A stretch of 64,000 nt of DNA from JAFDXJ01 sp039811225 (GCA_039811225.1 JBDHYG010000005.1:60118-124117), one strand, 5' to 3'. Shown: positions 17,929-28,047, counted from the stretch's first letter. The notes: a model not told the origin generated them from the letters alone. Numbers and translations: made by a program.

Positions 17929-19038
17929 ATGCTCCACTATCAACGGATGCCCATTGAAATAGAATCCCCGGAAGAAGCCGGCTATGAAACTGTCCGGTAC
18001 AACCTGGCGGAAAGCAGTGTTTCGGATATGCTTTTTCAACAATTGAATATTTCTTTGGAAAAGATCCACCTGGAATACGGAGCACATCGGGGGAAAAAAG
18101 CCCTGCGTGAATTAATCGCTGCAAACCAACCAGGCTTGTGTGCTGACGATGTGTTGATCACACAAGGCGCTTGCGAAGCGTTATTTATTATTTACACCAC
18201 TTTATTACAAACCAATGCACATTTACTGGTGTTGCATCCCAATTATGCCACGCATATCGAAGTGCCCCGGGTTATGGGTTGTGCAATAAGCCCTTTGTCG
18301 TTGCAATATGAAAACAACTGGCATATAGATATGGATCAGTTTATGCAACAATTGCAACCACAAACGGCTTTGATCAGCATAACTAACCCGCATAATCCCA
18401 CCGGTATGGTTTTTCGGGAAGAAGAATTAGAAGCCATCATCCGGGTGGCAACCGATCGAAAAATTTATTTACTGGTAGATGAAACATATATCGATACCGT
18501 ACCTGAAAATAAAAAATCAATTCTATCAAATACCTCTCCGTATATCATCCGGGTAGGTTCTCTCTCTAAGGCGTATGGCTTGCCGGGATTGCGTATCGGC
18601 TGGTTGTTCAATACGGATAAAGCATTGATGGAAAAATTTCTTGCGGCCAAAGAAATGATCCATATCAGCAATTCGGTTATCGATGAAGAAATTGCTTACC
18701 AGTTTTTAATAAAGAAAGATAAATTCCTGCCAACGATTTTTGCACATACACAGAAAAATCTTTCTGCTCTTATGGCATGGGCTGATAAAGAAAAACGAAT
18801 AGAAATGATCCAGCCGGAAGCCGGCGTGGTATGTTTTGCCCGGATAAAAGAATCATGTAATGTATCCACCGATATTTTTTACGCAACCTTATGGCAAAAA
18901 TACCAGACGATGGTAGGCCCCGGGCATTGGTTTGATATGCCCGACAACTATATGCGTATCGGTTTTGGCTGGCCTGATGCTGAAAGTTTTAAAACCGGCC
19001 TGGCGCATATTTCACTTGCATTGGATGCTGCAATATAG
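17929..19038 (+). CDS. class I/II PLP-dependent aminotransferase
   Basis: This 369-residue protein has the fold-type I features TQGACEALF (cofactor phosphate loop), TNPHNPTG (substrate/PLP asparagine region), LLVDETYID (Asp that contacts the pyridine nitrogen) and SLSKAYGLPGLRIGW, whose Lys binds PLP. Length and order are normal for the family. The amino donor and keto-acid substrate cannot be deduced. It is divergent from the ABC-F gene and not in an obvious biosynthetic operon. Confidence 0.87.
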   Translation: MLHYQRMPIEIESPEEAGYETVRYNLAESSVSDMLFQQLNISLEKIHLEYGAHRGKKALRELIAANQPGLCADDVLITQGACEALFIIYTTLLQTNAHLLVLHPNYATHIEVPRVMGCAISPLSLQYENNWHIDMDQFMQQLQPQTALISITNPHNPTGMVFREEELEAIIRVATDRKIYLLVDETYIDTVPENKKSILSNTSPYIIRVGSLSKAYGLPGLRIGWLFNTDKALMEKFLAAKEMIHISNSVIDEEIAYQFLIKKDKFLPTIFAHTQKNLSALMAWADKEKRIEMIQPEAGVVCFARIKESCNVSTDIFYATLWQKYQTMVGPGHWFDMPDNYMRIGFGWPDAESFKTGLAHISLALDAAI

Positions 19039-19140
19039 TTTCATTTCAATTTTATTGCTGTCTACATGTTATGGATATGATGAATGCCGGAGTTTCATTT
19101 CTCCGCTGAAATCCTTAAATTTGCTGACAATTTTTAAGTT

Positions 19141-19692
19141 ATGGATAAGAATAATATTTATGAATTTGTGTGTTTTGAAACCCTGCTCGATTTAAAAGAT
19201 TTTCAGCAACAATGGAGTGAATTTGCAAAAGTTTTTTTGGATAAAGGTGTTGAACGCATCGTCCTGAATAAAAAAGACAGTGAAAAAATCAAGTACCGGT
19301 ATATTTCAAAAAAACAATGGCCCATGGAATCCTTCCAGGATGTTTTTTCTGCAGCGAAATTACCGGGTAGCTTTGCTGCCAACCAGGTAAAAGTAGTGCC
19401 TAAAGGAGGTTATGCATCTGTTGAAATGGGACATGCTAAAAAAGCCGACAAATCGGAAGTACAGGTAATCGCTTTTGTACATGATGATGTCATTGATAAA
19501 GAAAAGCTGCATGCACTTAACCTGAGTAAATCCATGAATATTTATGAAGCGTTTTATCAAAACAGCAAGTATAATTATATCATAGAATTTTATACAGATA
19601 AGACCAATTCAGCCAAACTCATTGAAGCCATTAAACAGGAATTTATGAAAGCAGAGGTCGGGGTATATGCCGAAGCGGCTGTTCTTTCCTGA
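19141..19692 (+). CDS. hypothetical protein, 183 aa
   Basis: This soluble alpha/beta protein has no signal peptide or membrane segment. It opens with an acidic stretch (YEFVCFETLLDLKDFQQQW), and its C-terminal half alternates strands and helices (VQVIAFVHDD ... YNYIIEFYTDKTNSAKLIEAIKQEF), reminiscent of ferredoxin-like folds such as ACT or stress-responsive barrels. I do not recognise the family. It ends eight bases before the convergent tsaD stop codon, with no room for a terminator between them. Confidence 0.6.
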   Translation: MDKNNIYEFVCFETLLDLKDFQQQWSEFAKVFLDKGVERIVLNKKDSEKIKYRYISKKQWPMESFQDVFSAAKLPGSFAANQVKVVPKGGYASVEMGHAKKADKSEVQVIAFVHDDVIDKEKLHALNLSKSMNIYEAFYQNSKYNYIIEFYTDKTNSAKLIEAIKQEFMKAEVGVYAEAAVLS

Positions 19693-19699
19693 TATTTTT

Positions 19700-20704
19700 T
19701 TATTGCCAGGTAGCCCGTGCGGAAGGGCTTTCTGTTAAAGGTACAAATTCATTAGCCAGGTATTTATAATAAGCTGTCAGTGCAATCATACCGGCATTGT
19801 CGGTGCAATATTGAAAATCGGGAATATATACCTGCCAGTTTTTTTGCTTCCCTGTTTTTTGTATCGCCTCTCGTAACCCACTATTGGCGCTTACGCCACC
19901 GGCTATGCAGATTTCCCTGATCCCGGTTTGTGCAGCTGCTTTCACTAATTTCTTTACAAGAATGGTAATGATGGTATGTTGAATAGAGGCACAGAGATCA
20001 GCTAAATTTTTTTCAATAAAATGCGGATCTTCTTTGACCGCATCCTGCAGAAAATACAACACAGATGTTTTTAAACCGCTGAAAGAAAAATTTATTCCTT
20101 CCGGCAATGGTTTGGCAAAACGAAACTTCATTGGATCACCCTGTTTTGCCCATTTATCCATCCAGGGACCGCCGGGATAAGGAAGGCCAAGTAATTTGGC
20201 TGCTTTATCAAATGCTTCACCGGCAGCATCATCAATAGTTTCTCCCAACACTTCTAAGTTCAACGGGGAATTGGCTTTTACCAGTTGTGTATGGCCACCG
20301 CTTACTGTCAAACAAAGAAAGGGAAAGGATGGTTTTCGATCACTGATCAGGTTGGCCAGTACATGAGCCTGCATATGATGCACTGCGATCAATGGTTTTC
20401 CTAAAACCAGTGCCAGGGATTTGGCAAATTGTGCACCCACCAATAAACTGCCCATTAAGCCGGGCGATTGGGTAAATGCAATGGCATCCAGGTCCTGTAA
20501 GGTCACACTGGCTTTAACCAGCGCCGCATCAACTACCGGAACAATATGCCGCATATGTGCACGGCTGGCCAGTTCGGGTACCACACCGCCATATTTTGCA
20601 TGTACTTCCTGGTTAGCTACCACATTGGACAGGATTTCACCATCGCAGCAAACCGCTGCCGATGTATCATCGCAGGAAGATTCAATAGCCAGTAAACAAG
20701 CCAT
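19700..20704 (-). CDS. tsaD: tRNA N6-adenosine threonylcarbamoyltransferase TsaD
   Basis: TsaD transfers the threonylcarbamoyl group from the AMP intermediate to A37 of tRNAs that read ANN codons. The 334-residue protein starts MACLLAIESSCDDTSAA, with the metal-binding HMQAH motif in the first half and TVSGGHT and IAGGVSAN as nucleotide-binding loops. The start at 20704 matches the family; the ORF could extend to 20755 but adds unrelated residues. CAAAAATA at 20708-20715 reads TATTTTTG on the minus strand, close enough to the ATG for a leaderless transcript. The FtsX-type permease gene lies 31 bases upstream on the same strand. Confidence 0.96.
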   Translation of the reverse strand: MACLLAIESSCDDTSAAVCCDGEILSNVVANQEVHAKYGGVVPELASRAHMRHIVPVVDAALVKASVTLQDLDAIAFTQSPGLMGSLLVGAQFAKSLALVLGKPLIAVHHMQAHVLANLISDRKPSFPFLCLTVSGGHTQLVKANSPLNLEVLGETIDDAAGEAFDKAAKLLGLPYPGGPWMDKWAKQGDPMKFRFAKPLPEGINFSFSGLKTSVLYFLQDAVKEDPHFIEKNLADLCASIQHTIITILVKKLVKAAAQTGIREICIAGGVSANSGLREAIQKTGKQKNWQVYIPDFQYCTDNAGMIALTAYYKYLANEFVPLTESPSARATWQ

Positions 20705-20735
20705 GTGCAAAAATAAAAAAGAAAAGCGGTAATGA

Positions 20736-21992
20736 TTATTTGCTGCGAATTGCATCTACGGGATTCATCCGTGCAGCAATTGATGCCGGGATAATCCCGG
20801 AAACGATGCCCAGCACAATACAAATCGTAAATGCCGTCAGGATGATGCCTGGTGCAATATGCATGGTAAACGGTAAGACACTGTTGAGAATTAAAGTAAG
20901 TAACCAGACAAACAAGATACCCATGATGCCTCCTATCACACAAAGGAAGGCACTTTCCAATAAAAATTCTGTGAGGATGGTTCGTTTCTTAGCGCCCAAT
21001 GCTTTTTTCAGGCCTATCTGGCTGGTTCTTTCCCGAACAGTAACAAACATGATATTCGCCACACCAAATGCACCTACAATAAGGCTTAAGCCGGCAATAG
21101 CCCAACCACCGGTATTGACTGTTCCAAAAAAGCCACTGATCGTACTACTACCAATAGCGCCTACATCATTCAATGCAAAATTATCTTCCTGCAAAGGTTT
21201 CAGCCTCCGCAACTGGCGCATTACTCCTTTCAATTCATCAATCAGGGCAGTTGTGGGTACATTCTCTTTTCCATTGACCATGATAAAGGGTTGTGTGTTC
21301 TGTCCATTCACATCATACATCGAAGCAAATGTTTTATACGTGAGGATAACACAATCATCATAATCAAAACCCTGTAATAAGGTCTTTCCCTGTTTTTCTA
21401 TAACACCGGCAATATTAATTTTCTTCCCTTCAAACATGACTGATTTATCCACGGCCCTTTCCGCCTTACCAAAAAGTTGTGTAGCCAATTCATAACCAAT
21501 CACGCCTACGGCATTCCCCCGCTGGAATTCGTTTGCATTTAAATAACGGCCATATGCAATATTGATCGTTTGAATACCATTAAAATCTTCACTCACTCCA
21601 TAGATAGCGGCATTATTGATTTGCTGGTCTTCAAATTTTACATTGGTATTGGAGGAATTAAAATAACTGACATATTTTGCCAGTGTACTTTTTTCTTTAA
21701 TAAAACTCACCTCATCATATTTGGGAGTAGGGCGATTTATATATTTCCACCAGGGGTAATCGGCATTATTATTATAATCCCATTTATCTATATAAACGGT
21801 GTTGGTGCCAAATTGCTTTACATCATCTTCCACTTTAGTCTGCAAACTATTTACCAATGCAAGTACACTGATTATACAAAAAATTCCAAATGCTACACCG
21901 GTTAAAGACAATGCACTGCGCAACTTATTATTATTAAGCTCCTGCAGCGACATTTTAAAACTGTTCCAAACAATGTTTAGTAATTTAAACAT
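20736..21992 (-). CDS. MacB/FtsX-type ABC transporter permease
   Basis: This 418-residue protein (start at ATG 21992, MFKLLNIVWNSF) has a first membrane helix at about 20-45 (LRSALSLTGVAFGIFCIISVLALVNSL). A large periplasmic MacB-type domain follows (about 50-270), then three helices in the FtsX domain (IAGLSLIVGAFGVANIMFVTV, LLESAFLCVIGGIMGILFVW and ITAFTICIVLGIVSGIIPA). Such permeases move lipoproteins, peptides or macrolides, or transmit force across the envelope. No ATPase or adaptor gene is adjacent, which is unusual for MacB systems; the ATPase may be elsewhere. It may share a transcript with tsaD downstream. Confidence 0.85.
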   Translation of the reverse strand: MFKLLNIVWNSFKMSLQELNNNKLRSALSLTGVAFGIFCIISVLALVNSLQTKVEDDVKQFGTNTVYIDKWDYNNNADYPWWKYINRPTPKYDEVSFIKEKSTLAKYVSYFNSSNTNVKFEDQQINNAAIYGVSEDFNGIQTINIAYGRYLNANEFQRGNAVGVIGYELATQLFGKAERAVDKSVMFEGKKINIAGVIEKQGKTLLQGFDYDDCVILTYKTFASMYDVNGQNTQPFIMVNGKENVPTTALIDELKGVMRQLRRLKPLQEDNFALNDVGAIGSSTISGFFGTVNTGGWAIAGLSLIVGAFGVANIMFVTVRERTSQIGLKKALGAKKRTILTEFLLESAFLCVIGGIMGILFVWLLTLILNSVLPFTMHIAPGIILTAFTICIVLGIVSGIIPASIAARMNPVDAIRSK

Positions 21993-22150
21993 GAAACAAA
22001 TGTACAAGCCTGGCTGTTTTAAAATCGCTAAATTTATATAAACGGAAAAAATAACGGATCATGAATTATTTATTTTTATTTCCTAACTTGGCTCCCTGAA
22101 GCAAACGGATGAATTTTTTTTAGCTAAGAACAAAACTTAAAGGAGTGAAT

Positions 22151-22158
22151 TACCTTTG
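22151..22158 (+). promoter_or_regulatory. possible -7 promoter element for sdhCAB
   Basis: TACCTTTG matches the -7 consensus TAnnTTTG and lies 32 bases before the sdhC start codon. No TTTG is found 19 bases upstream, so the call is tentative. Confidence 0.4.
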
Positions 22159-22190
22159 TCTGGAACTTTAATCACATTTCAATCTATTCT

Positions 22191-22913
22191 ATGACCTGGA
22201 AACAAGCATTTACCTCATCTATTGGCCGGAAACTGGTTATGTCCTTAACCGGAATTTTCTTGATTTTATTTTTAGTGGTCCATGCCGGGATCAATGCCTG
22301 TATATGGAATGCCGTGGGCGAAAATTCTGATCATGGCAAAATGTTTAATACGGCTGCACATTTCATGGGCAGTACCGTAGTGATCCGCATCCTGGAAATC
22401 GGCCTCTTTGTTTTTATTTTCATCCATATTATCCAGGGTTTTGTCATCACTATTACCAATAAGCAAAAAAGGAAAATTGGATACGCAGTAGCCTATGGCA
22501 ACCGGGGTAGTAAATGGTACAGCCGGAGTATGGGTCTATTGGGTACATTGATTTTATTATTCCTGGTTTTACACTGGATTGATTTCTGGATTCCTTCCCG
22601 TTTTACAGGTATCAATGGAGCCGATGGGCAGCCATTAGAATTTACTTTGCCGGATGGACAAAAGATCCATGACCTGTTTGCCCTTATGCAACTTACCTTC
22701 CAGCAATTATGGGTGGTAATCGTTTATGTCCTGGGATGTATTTCCCTGGCATACCACCTGGCACATGGATTTCAAAGTGCCTTTCGCACGATCGGGGTAC
22801 ATAATCAAAAATATATGAAGCTCCTGGTATCCATCGGTTATGCTTTTTCTATCATCGTTCCTTTTGTATTTGCCATGATGCCGATTAGTTTTTACCTGGG
22901 TTGGGTAAAATAA
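22191..22913 (+). CDS. sdhC: succinate dehydrogenase cytochrome b subunit SdhC
   Basis: SdhC anchors the succinate dehydrogenase/fumarate reductase complex in the inner membrane and carries haem b and the quinone site. The 240-residue protein has five hydrophobic helices (LVMSLTGIFLILFLVVHAGIN; VVIRILEIGLFVFIFIHIIQG; MGLLGTLILLFLVLHWIDF; LWVVIVYVLGCISLAYHLAHG; LLVSIGYAFSIIVPFVFAMMP). Histidines at the helix ends (VHAG, FIHI, LHW, YHLAHG) are suited to haem binding. This single-subunit, five-helix type without SdhD is usual in Bacteroidota. It leads the sdhCAB operon. Confidence 0.93.
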   Translation: MTWKQAFTSSIGRKLVMSLTGIFLILFLVVHAGINACIWNAVGENSDHGKMFNTAAHFMGSTVVIRILEIGLFVFIFIHIIQGFVITITNKQKRKIGYAVAYGNRGSKWYSRSMGLLGTLILLFLVLHWIDFWIPSRFTGINGADGQPLEFTLPDGQKIHDLFALMQLTFQQLWVVIVYVLGCISLAYHLAHGFQSAFRTIGVHNQKYMKLLVSIGYAFSIIVPFVFAMMPISFYLGWVK

Positions 22914-22957
22914 AAACACTGAATCACCATTTATTAAAATCATTTTATTCCTGAAAT

Positions 22958-24931
22958 ATGTTAGACGCAAAAATTCCTTCCGGTCCCTTAGCTGAAAAAT
23001 GGACAAATTATAAAGGCCATTGCAAACTGGTAAACCCGGCCAATAAAAGATCTCTTGAAATTATTGTTATCGGTACCGGCCTGGCTGGTGCATCCGCTGC
23101 TGCGTCCTTAGGCGAACTGGGCTATAAAGTAAAAACTTTTTGCTTCCAGGATTCACCCAGGCGCGCTCACTCCATCGCTGCACAAGGTGGTATTAATGCT
23201 GCTAAAAATTATCAGAATGATGGCGATAGTGTATATCGGTTGTTTTATGATACTATAAAAGGAGGTGACTACCGTTCCCGGGAAAGCAATGTATATCGCC
23301 TTGCCGAAGTGAGCGCCAATATTATTGATCAATGCGTGGCACAAGGTGTTCCTTTTGCACGTGAATATGGCGGCATGTTGAGTAACCGGTCTTTTGGTGG
23401 TGTACAGGTACAAAGAACTTTTTATGCTGCCGGCCAAACCGGGCAACAATTACTCATCGGTGCTTACCAGGCATTGGAACGGCAGGTGGCCCTGGGGAAT
23501 GTGCAAATGTATGCCCGGCACGAAATGCTGGAAGTGGTTATCATTGACGGCAAAGCACGTGGTATCATTGCCCGGGATTTAGTGACCGGGAAACTGGAAC
23601 GGCATTTTGGTCATGCCGTTGTACTATGTTCCGGTGGCTATGGAAATGTTTTTTATTTATCTACCAATGCCATGCATAGCAATGTAACAGCTGCATGGAA
23701 AGCGCATAAAGCCGGCGCTTATTTTGCCAACCCCTGTTTTACACAAATCCATCCAACCTGTATCCCCGTTTCCGGTGATCATCAGTCAAAACTTACGTTG
23801 ATGAGTGAAAGTCTTCGGAATGATGGCCGCATTTGGGTGCCGAAAAATAAAGGAGAAACCCGGAAAGGAAATGAAATCCCTGAAGAAGAGCGGGACTATT
23901 ACCTGGAAAGAAGATACCCGGCATTTGGTAACCTCGTTCCGCGTGATGTGGCCAGCCGGGCAGCAAAGGAAAGATGTGATGCAGGCTATGGTGTGGGTAC
24001 TTCCCGGCAAGCGGTGTATCTCGACTTTGCCGATGCCATTAAACGGTATGGAAAAAAAGAAGCCGGCAAACATAAAATGACAGATGCCGATGAAGCCACT
24101 ATTATCCGGCTGGGTAAAGAAGTAGTGAAGGAAAAATACGGGAACCTTTTTGATATGTATGAAAAAATCACCGGAGAAAATCCTTATGTCGTTCCAATGC
24201 GCATTTATCCGGCTGTGCATTATACCATGGGCGGTTTATGGGTAGATTATGAACTTATGACGACTGTTCCCGGTATGTATGCATTAGGTGAAGCAAATTT
24301 CAGTGACCATGGCGCCAACCGGCTTGGGGCAAGTGCCTTGATGCAGGGCCTGGCCGATGGTTATTTTGTGATCCCTTATACAATTGGTAATTACCTGGCT
24401 GGTGAAATTCGTACAGCTGCCATACCTACTTCACATCCGGCATTTGAAGCTGCAGAGAAAAAAGTAGCAGAACGGATAGATGCCTTATTACAAATAAAAG
24501 GAAATACATCTGTGGAGCAATTCCATAAAAGACTGGGTAAAATCATGTGGGATAAATGTGGTATGGCCCGCAATGCACAAGGCCTTCAGGAAGCCATTGG
24601 AGAAATCCAGGCATTACGTACAGCGTTTTGGCGTGACCTGAAACTCACCGGTGGCTCTATGGAATTTAATCCCGAATTAGACAAAGCCGGACGTGTAGCA
24701 GACTTTCTTGAATTGGGAGAACTTATGTGTAAAGATGCCCTGATGCGTGGTGAAAGTTGCGGGGGGCATTTCCGGGAAGAGTCACAAACTTCTGAAGGAG
24801 AAGCCTTACGGGATGATGATAAATACACGTTTGTGGCTGCCTGGGAATCAAAAGGCAATAATGAATGGGATTTACACAAAGAGGACCTGGTGTACGAGGA
24901 AGTGAAACTGACACAACGATCATATAAATAA
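22958..24931 (+). CDS. sdhA: succinate dehydrogenase flavoprotein subunit SdhA
   Basis: SdhA oxidises succinate to fumarate with covalently bound FAD. The 657-residue protein has the dinucleotide-binding GTGLAGASAAASLGELG near residue 38 and HSIAAQGGINAA, whose His is the usual FAD attachment site. YTMGGLWVDYE is a substrate-site segment, and the C-terminal FAD region is LGEANFSDHGANRLGASAL. Length is normal for the Bacteroidota form, which resembles the Wolinella-type fumarate reductase. It lies 44 bases after sdhC and 30 bases before sdhB. Confidence 0.97.
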   Translation: MLDAKIPSGPLAEKWTNYKGHCKLVNPANKRSLEIIVIGTGLAGASAAASLGELGYKVKTFCFQDSPRRAHSIAAQGGINAAKNYQNDGDSVYRLFYDTIKGGDYRSRESNVYRLAEVSANIIDQCVAQGVPFAREYGGMLSNRSFGGVQVQRTFYAAGQTGQQLLIGAYQALERQVALGNVQMYARHEMLEVVIIDGKARGIIARDLVTGKLERHFGHAVVLCSGGYGNVFYLSTNAMHSNVTAAWKAHKAGAYFANPCFTQIHPTCIPVSGDHQSKLTLMSESLRNDGRIWVPKNKGETRKGNEIPEEERDYYLERRYPAFGNLVPRDVASRAAKERCDAGYGVGTSRQAVYLDFADAIKRYGKKEAGKHKMTDADEATIIRLGKEVVKEKYGNLFDMYEKITGENPYVVPMRIYPAVHYTMGGLWVDYELMTTVPGMYALGEANFSDHGANRLGASALMQGLADGYFVIPYTIGNYLAGEIRTAAIPTSHPAFEAAEKKVAERIDALLQIKGNTSVEQFHKRLGKIMWDKCGMARNAQGLQEAIGEIQALRTAFWRDLKLTGGSMEFNPELDKAGRVADFLELGELMCKDALMRGESCGGHFREESQTSEGEALRDDDKYTFVAAWESKGNNEWDLHKEDLVYEEVKLTQRSYK

Positions 24932-24961
24932 TTCAATTAAAAAATTCAATAAATAGTATTT

Positions 24962-25723
24962 ATGGAACATTATACAATGAATCTTAAGTTAAAAGTTTGG
25001 CGCCAGAAAGACCGGAATTCACCAGGAGGTTTTAAGAATTATGAGGTATCGGATATTTCCAGTGAGATGTCATTTCTTGAAATGATAGATGTACTCAATG
25101 AAAAGCTGATAGAAAAAAATGAAGAACCCATCGCCTTTGACCATGACTGCCGGGAAGGTATTTGTGGCATGTGCTCCATGTACATTAATGGACGGCCACA
25201 TGGCCCCTGGCATGGAACCACAACCTGTCAATTGCACATGCGTGCTTTCCAGGATGGGGATACAATAGTCATCGAACCCTGGCGGGCTAATGCATTTCCT
25301 GTTATCAAAGATCTTGTTGTGGACCGCTCAGCTTTTGACCGCATCATCCAGGCAGGTGGATACATTTCCGTAAATACCGGTAATGCAGTGGATGGTAATG
25401 CCATGCCGATTGCCAAAGATGTAGCGGATGCTTCTTTTGCGGCAGCAGCCTGTATCGGTTGTGGTGCTTGTGTAGCAGCCTGTAAAAACAGTTCGGCTAT
25501 GTTATTCCTTTCTGCAAAAGTGACGCATCTTGCCTTATTGCCGCAAGGGGTACCGGAACACGAATCCCGGGTGAAAGATATGGTTGCCCAAATGGATAAA
25601 GAAGGTTTTGGTTCCTGCTCTAATACAACAGCCTGTGAATCAGTTTGCCCCAAGGAAATTAAAATGTCCAATATCGCCTATCTCAATAAAGAATATTTCC
25701 TGGCTACGTTGAAGAATAAATAA
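24962..25723 (+). CDS. sdhB: succinate dehydrogenase iron-sulfur subunit SdhB
   Basis: SdhB passes electrons from FAD to the quinone site. The 253-residue protein has an N-terminal plant-type ferredoxin domain with CREGICGMC and a later Cys (TTTCQLHM) for the 2Fe-2S cluster. The C-terminal domain has CIGCGACVAACKN and CSNTTACESVCPKEI for the 4Fe-4S and 3Fe-4S clusters. Length and cysteine order are complete. It is the third gene of sdhCAB. Confidence 0.97.
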   Translation: MEHYTMNLKLKVWRQKDRNSPGGFKNYEVSDISSEMSFLEMIDVLNEKLIEKNEEPIAFDHDCREGICGMCSMYINGRPHGPWHGTTTCQLHMRAFQDGDTIVIEPWRANAFPVIKDLVVDRSAFDRIIQAGGYISVNTGNAVDGNAMPIAKDVADASFAAAACIGCGACVAACKNSSAMLFLSAKVTHLALLPQGVPEHESRVKDMVAQMDKEGFGSCSNTTACESVCPKEIKMSNIAYLNKEYFLATLKNK

Positions 25724-25749
25724 AAAGAGCCGCCCGATAGTACAATTTT

Positions 25750-26757
25750 TTAATGCAGGTAGTATTGCCCCTTAAGCGGCTTGAATAATACATTTCGCTG
25801 GTATTGCTGAAAGGTCTGGGCTTCCTCTTTATTGGAAGCCATCCAGGTGGTATATTGATCATCCTCGCCAAATAACCATTGATTATAGGCATTGTAATAG
25901 CCTTCCTGCAAGAGTGTCCGTTGCCATTCAAATAGTTTAAACGGGAATTTTTTTCCATCCCCTGTATTGAACCAGTTTAAAATAAAACGGGTACGTATAG
26001 CGGTCAGTGTTTCGGGCGTAATGCCATAATCAGTAATCTTTGCCATTTGCTGGTAATTGTCCAATACAGCTTTTTCAAATGTGCCCGCCGCTTTCAAAGC
26101 TTTTTCAAAATAATCCCCGGCATACATTTTCTTATAATCTTCCAATAACGTCTGTTTTATTTCTTTTGTTCGTTGTGATAGGCTTTCAATATTGACAAAC
26201 AACTCACCATAAATTACAGACCATATATAATTTCCAGTAGTTGCATAATAAGAAGCGGCATAATAATAATTACTGCTTTGATTGGGATCCACTTCAATTC
26301 CTTTTTCCCAGAGTTTTATTGCATTGGCTCCATTCTTTTCACCACTCAACAAATCACCATATTCGCTGTACAGTATCCCGCTTTCCGGAAATTTTTGTAA
26401 AGCTTCCTTATACATCTTTTCCCCGTTTTTGTTATCGGCAATAGCTTTATATGCCAGGCCCAGTATCTGGAAGCTTTGAACATCTGCATTGGGTGATGAA
26501 GTTATTTTCTTACCCAGGTCAATAGCGCCGGCATAATCTCTTTTTAAATAAGAAACAAATGCTTTGTCTTTTAACAGGTCGATATCTTCCGGTGCGATAG
26601 ACAGGGCTTTATTCAATACAAATAAGGCATTATCATAATCACCCTGTTTCATAAAATCACGTGCTGTCTCCTGCATCTTTCGAACATCCTGGTCAGGCTG
26701 TGCCAGGGCTGCGTATAACAACAGGCTAAAAAAGGATAAGAAAATTATTTTTTTCAT
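25750..26757 (-). CDS. exported tetratricopeptide repeat protein
   Basis: This 335-residue protein has a signal peptide (KKIIFLSFFSLLLYAALAQ) followed by about four or five TPR-like helix pairs over residues 25-190 (QDVRKMQETARDFMKQGDYDNALFVLNKALSIAPEDIDLL and similar). The C-terminal part (about 200-335) has no motif I recognise and ends with a Tyr-rich tail. TPR arrays bind other proteins, so an envelope-complex role is likely. It is convergent with sdhB and follows the DUF1015 gene by 57 bases. Confidence 0.75.
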   Translation of the reverse strand: MKKIIFLSFFSLLLYAALAQPDQDVRKMQETARDFMKQGDYDNALFVLNKALSIAPEDIDLLKDKAFVSYLKRDYAGAIDLGKKITSSPNADVQSFQILGLAYKAIADNKNGEKMYKEALQKFPESGILYSEYGDLLSGEKNGANAIKLWEKGIEVDPNQSSNYYYAASYYATTGNYIWSVIYGELFVNIESLSQRTKEIKQTLLEDYKKMYAGDYFEKALKAAGTFEKAVLDNYQQMAKITDYGITPETLTAIRTRFILNWFNTGDGKKFPFKLFEWQRTLLQEGYYNAYNQWLFGEDDQYTTWMASNKEEAQTFQQYQRNVLFKPLKGQYYLH

Positions 26758-26814
26758 GACGTACTTTTTTCAAATCAAAAAATCAACAGCATGCTTTGCC
26801 TTCCATAATAAGTA

Positions 26815-28047
26815 TTATTCATAAATAAGATGCGTCAGCAAACCATCCCGCAATTTTGGCTCAAACCAGGTACTCTTTGGCGGCATCACATCATTATGAT
26901 CGGCAATGGAAAATAACTGGTCGAGGCTCACCGGAAATAAACTAAAGGCGAGGGCAAATTCCCCGCTGTTCACCTTGTTTTCAAGTTCTTTCAAACCGCG
27001 GATACCACCAATGAATTCAATATTTTCATTGGTACGCGGGTCATCTATATGCAATAACGGCTGCAGGATATTTTCCTGCAAAATACTCACATCTAATACA
27101 CTTCTCGGATCGGTGGCAAAGCTGCCCGGCTTAGCTTCCAGCCGATACCATTGACCAGACAGGTACATACCGAATTGATGCAGGCCGGTGGGTTTCACAG
27201 CTTCGGCAGATTTTTGAACAACAAATTTTTCTTCGAGCTTTTCCAGGAATTCAGGGATGGTCCAGCCCTGCAGCGATTTTACAGCCCGGTTATAATCCAT
27301 TATTTCCAGCTGATCGGAAGGGAATAAAGTGGTAAGAAAAAAACCGGCTTCCGGTTGCATAGCGGTTTTGCTTTGTGTAAAAACTTTTGCAGCTGATGCA
27401 GCCCGGTGATGCCCATCGGCTATATAGGTTGCCGGAATCTGCTCGGCAAAAATCCGTGTAATTTTTTCAATATTTTCCGAATCATTTACAATCCATAAAG
27501 TATGTTGGATACCATCATCTGCCGTGAAATCATATACTGGTGATTTTGTTTCCGTCATATTCTTTACCAGTTGATCCATGGCATCCACCTGTCGGTAAGC
27601 GAGGAAAACATTACCGGTTTGTGCACCGGTGGTGCGAATATGTTGAATACGGTCATTCTCTTTTTCCGGCCGGGTAAATTCATGTTTTTTAATAACACCG
27701 TTTGCATAATCTTCCAGGCTACTGATACATACCAGGCCTGTCTGGCTGCGGCCATTCATTTGCAAGCGATACAGGTAATAGCAATCTTTATTTTCGCGGA
27801 AGAGTACTTCCCGTTTGATAAAGGCATCCAGGTTTTCTTTGGCCCGGTCATATACTTCCTGGCTATGGATATCGGTTGATTCGGGCAGGTCTATTTCACT
27901 TTTGGTGATATGTAAAAAGGAATGTGGGTTTCCCTGTGCTTCTATCTTTGCTTCGGCGCTGCTCAATACATCATATGGCCGGCTGGCCACTTGTTTGGCA
28001 AATTGTGCCTGTGGCCGGAGCGCTTTAAACGGTTTGATTATGCTCAT
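26815..28047 (-). CDS. DUF1015 family protein
   Basis: This 410-residue cytoplasmic protein matches DUF1015. It starts KPFKALRPQAQFAKQVASRPYDVLS, with the conserved ADGHHRAASA segment near the middle and the C-terminal PKSTWFEPKLRDGLLTHLIYE. The biochemical function of DUF1015 is not established to my knowledge. The gene lies 27 bases downstream of serC and is probably co-transcribed. This serC-DUF1015 pairing recurs in Bacteroidota, usually with a 3-phosphoglycerate dehydrogenase gene that is absent here. Confidence 0.85.
   Translation of the reverse strand: MSIIKPFKALRPQAQFAKQVASRPYDVLSSAEAKIEAQGNPHSFLHITKSEIDLPESTDIHSQEVYDRAKENLDAFIKREVLFRENKDCYYLYRLQMNGRSQTGLVCISSLEDYANGVIKKHEFTRPEKENDRIQHIRTTGAQTGNVFLAYRQVDAMDQLVKNMTETKSPVYDFTADDGIQHTLWIVNDSENIEKITRIFAEQIPATYIADGHHRAASAAKVFTQSKTAMQPEAGFFLTTLFPSDQLEIMDYNRAVKSLQGWTIPEFLEKLEEKFVVQKSAEAVKPTGLHQFGMYLSGQWYRLEAKPGSFATDPRSVLDVSILQENILQPLLHIDDPRTNENIEFIGGIRGLKELENKVNSGEFALAFSLFPVSLDQLFSIADHNDVMPPKSTWFEPKLRDGLLTHLIYE

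Noticed and set aside
17809..18087. N-terminal extension of the YbiT-like ABC-F frame to 18087
   Set aside because: The extension overlaps the aminotransferase gene on the other strand, lacks ABC-F features, and the ATG at 17808 starts the family N-terminus after a good promoter.
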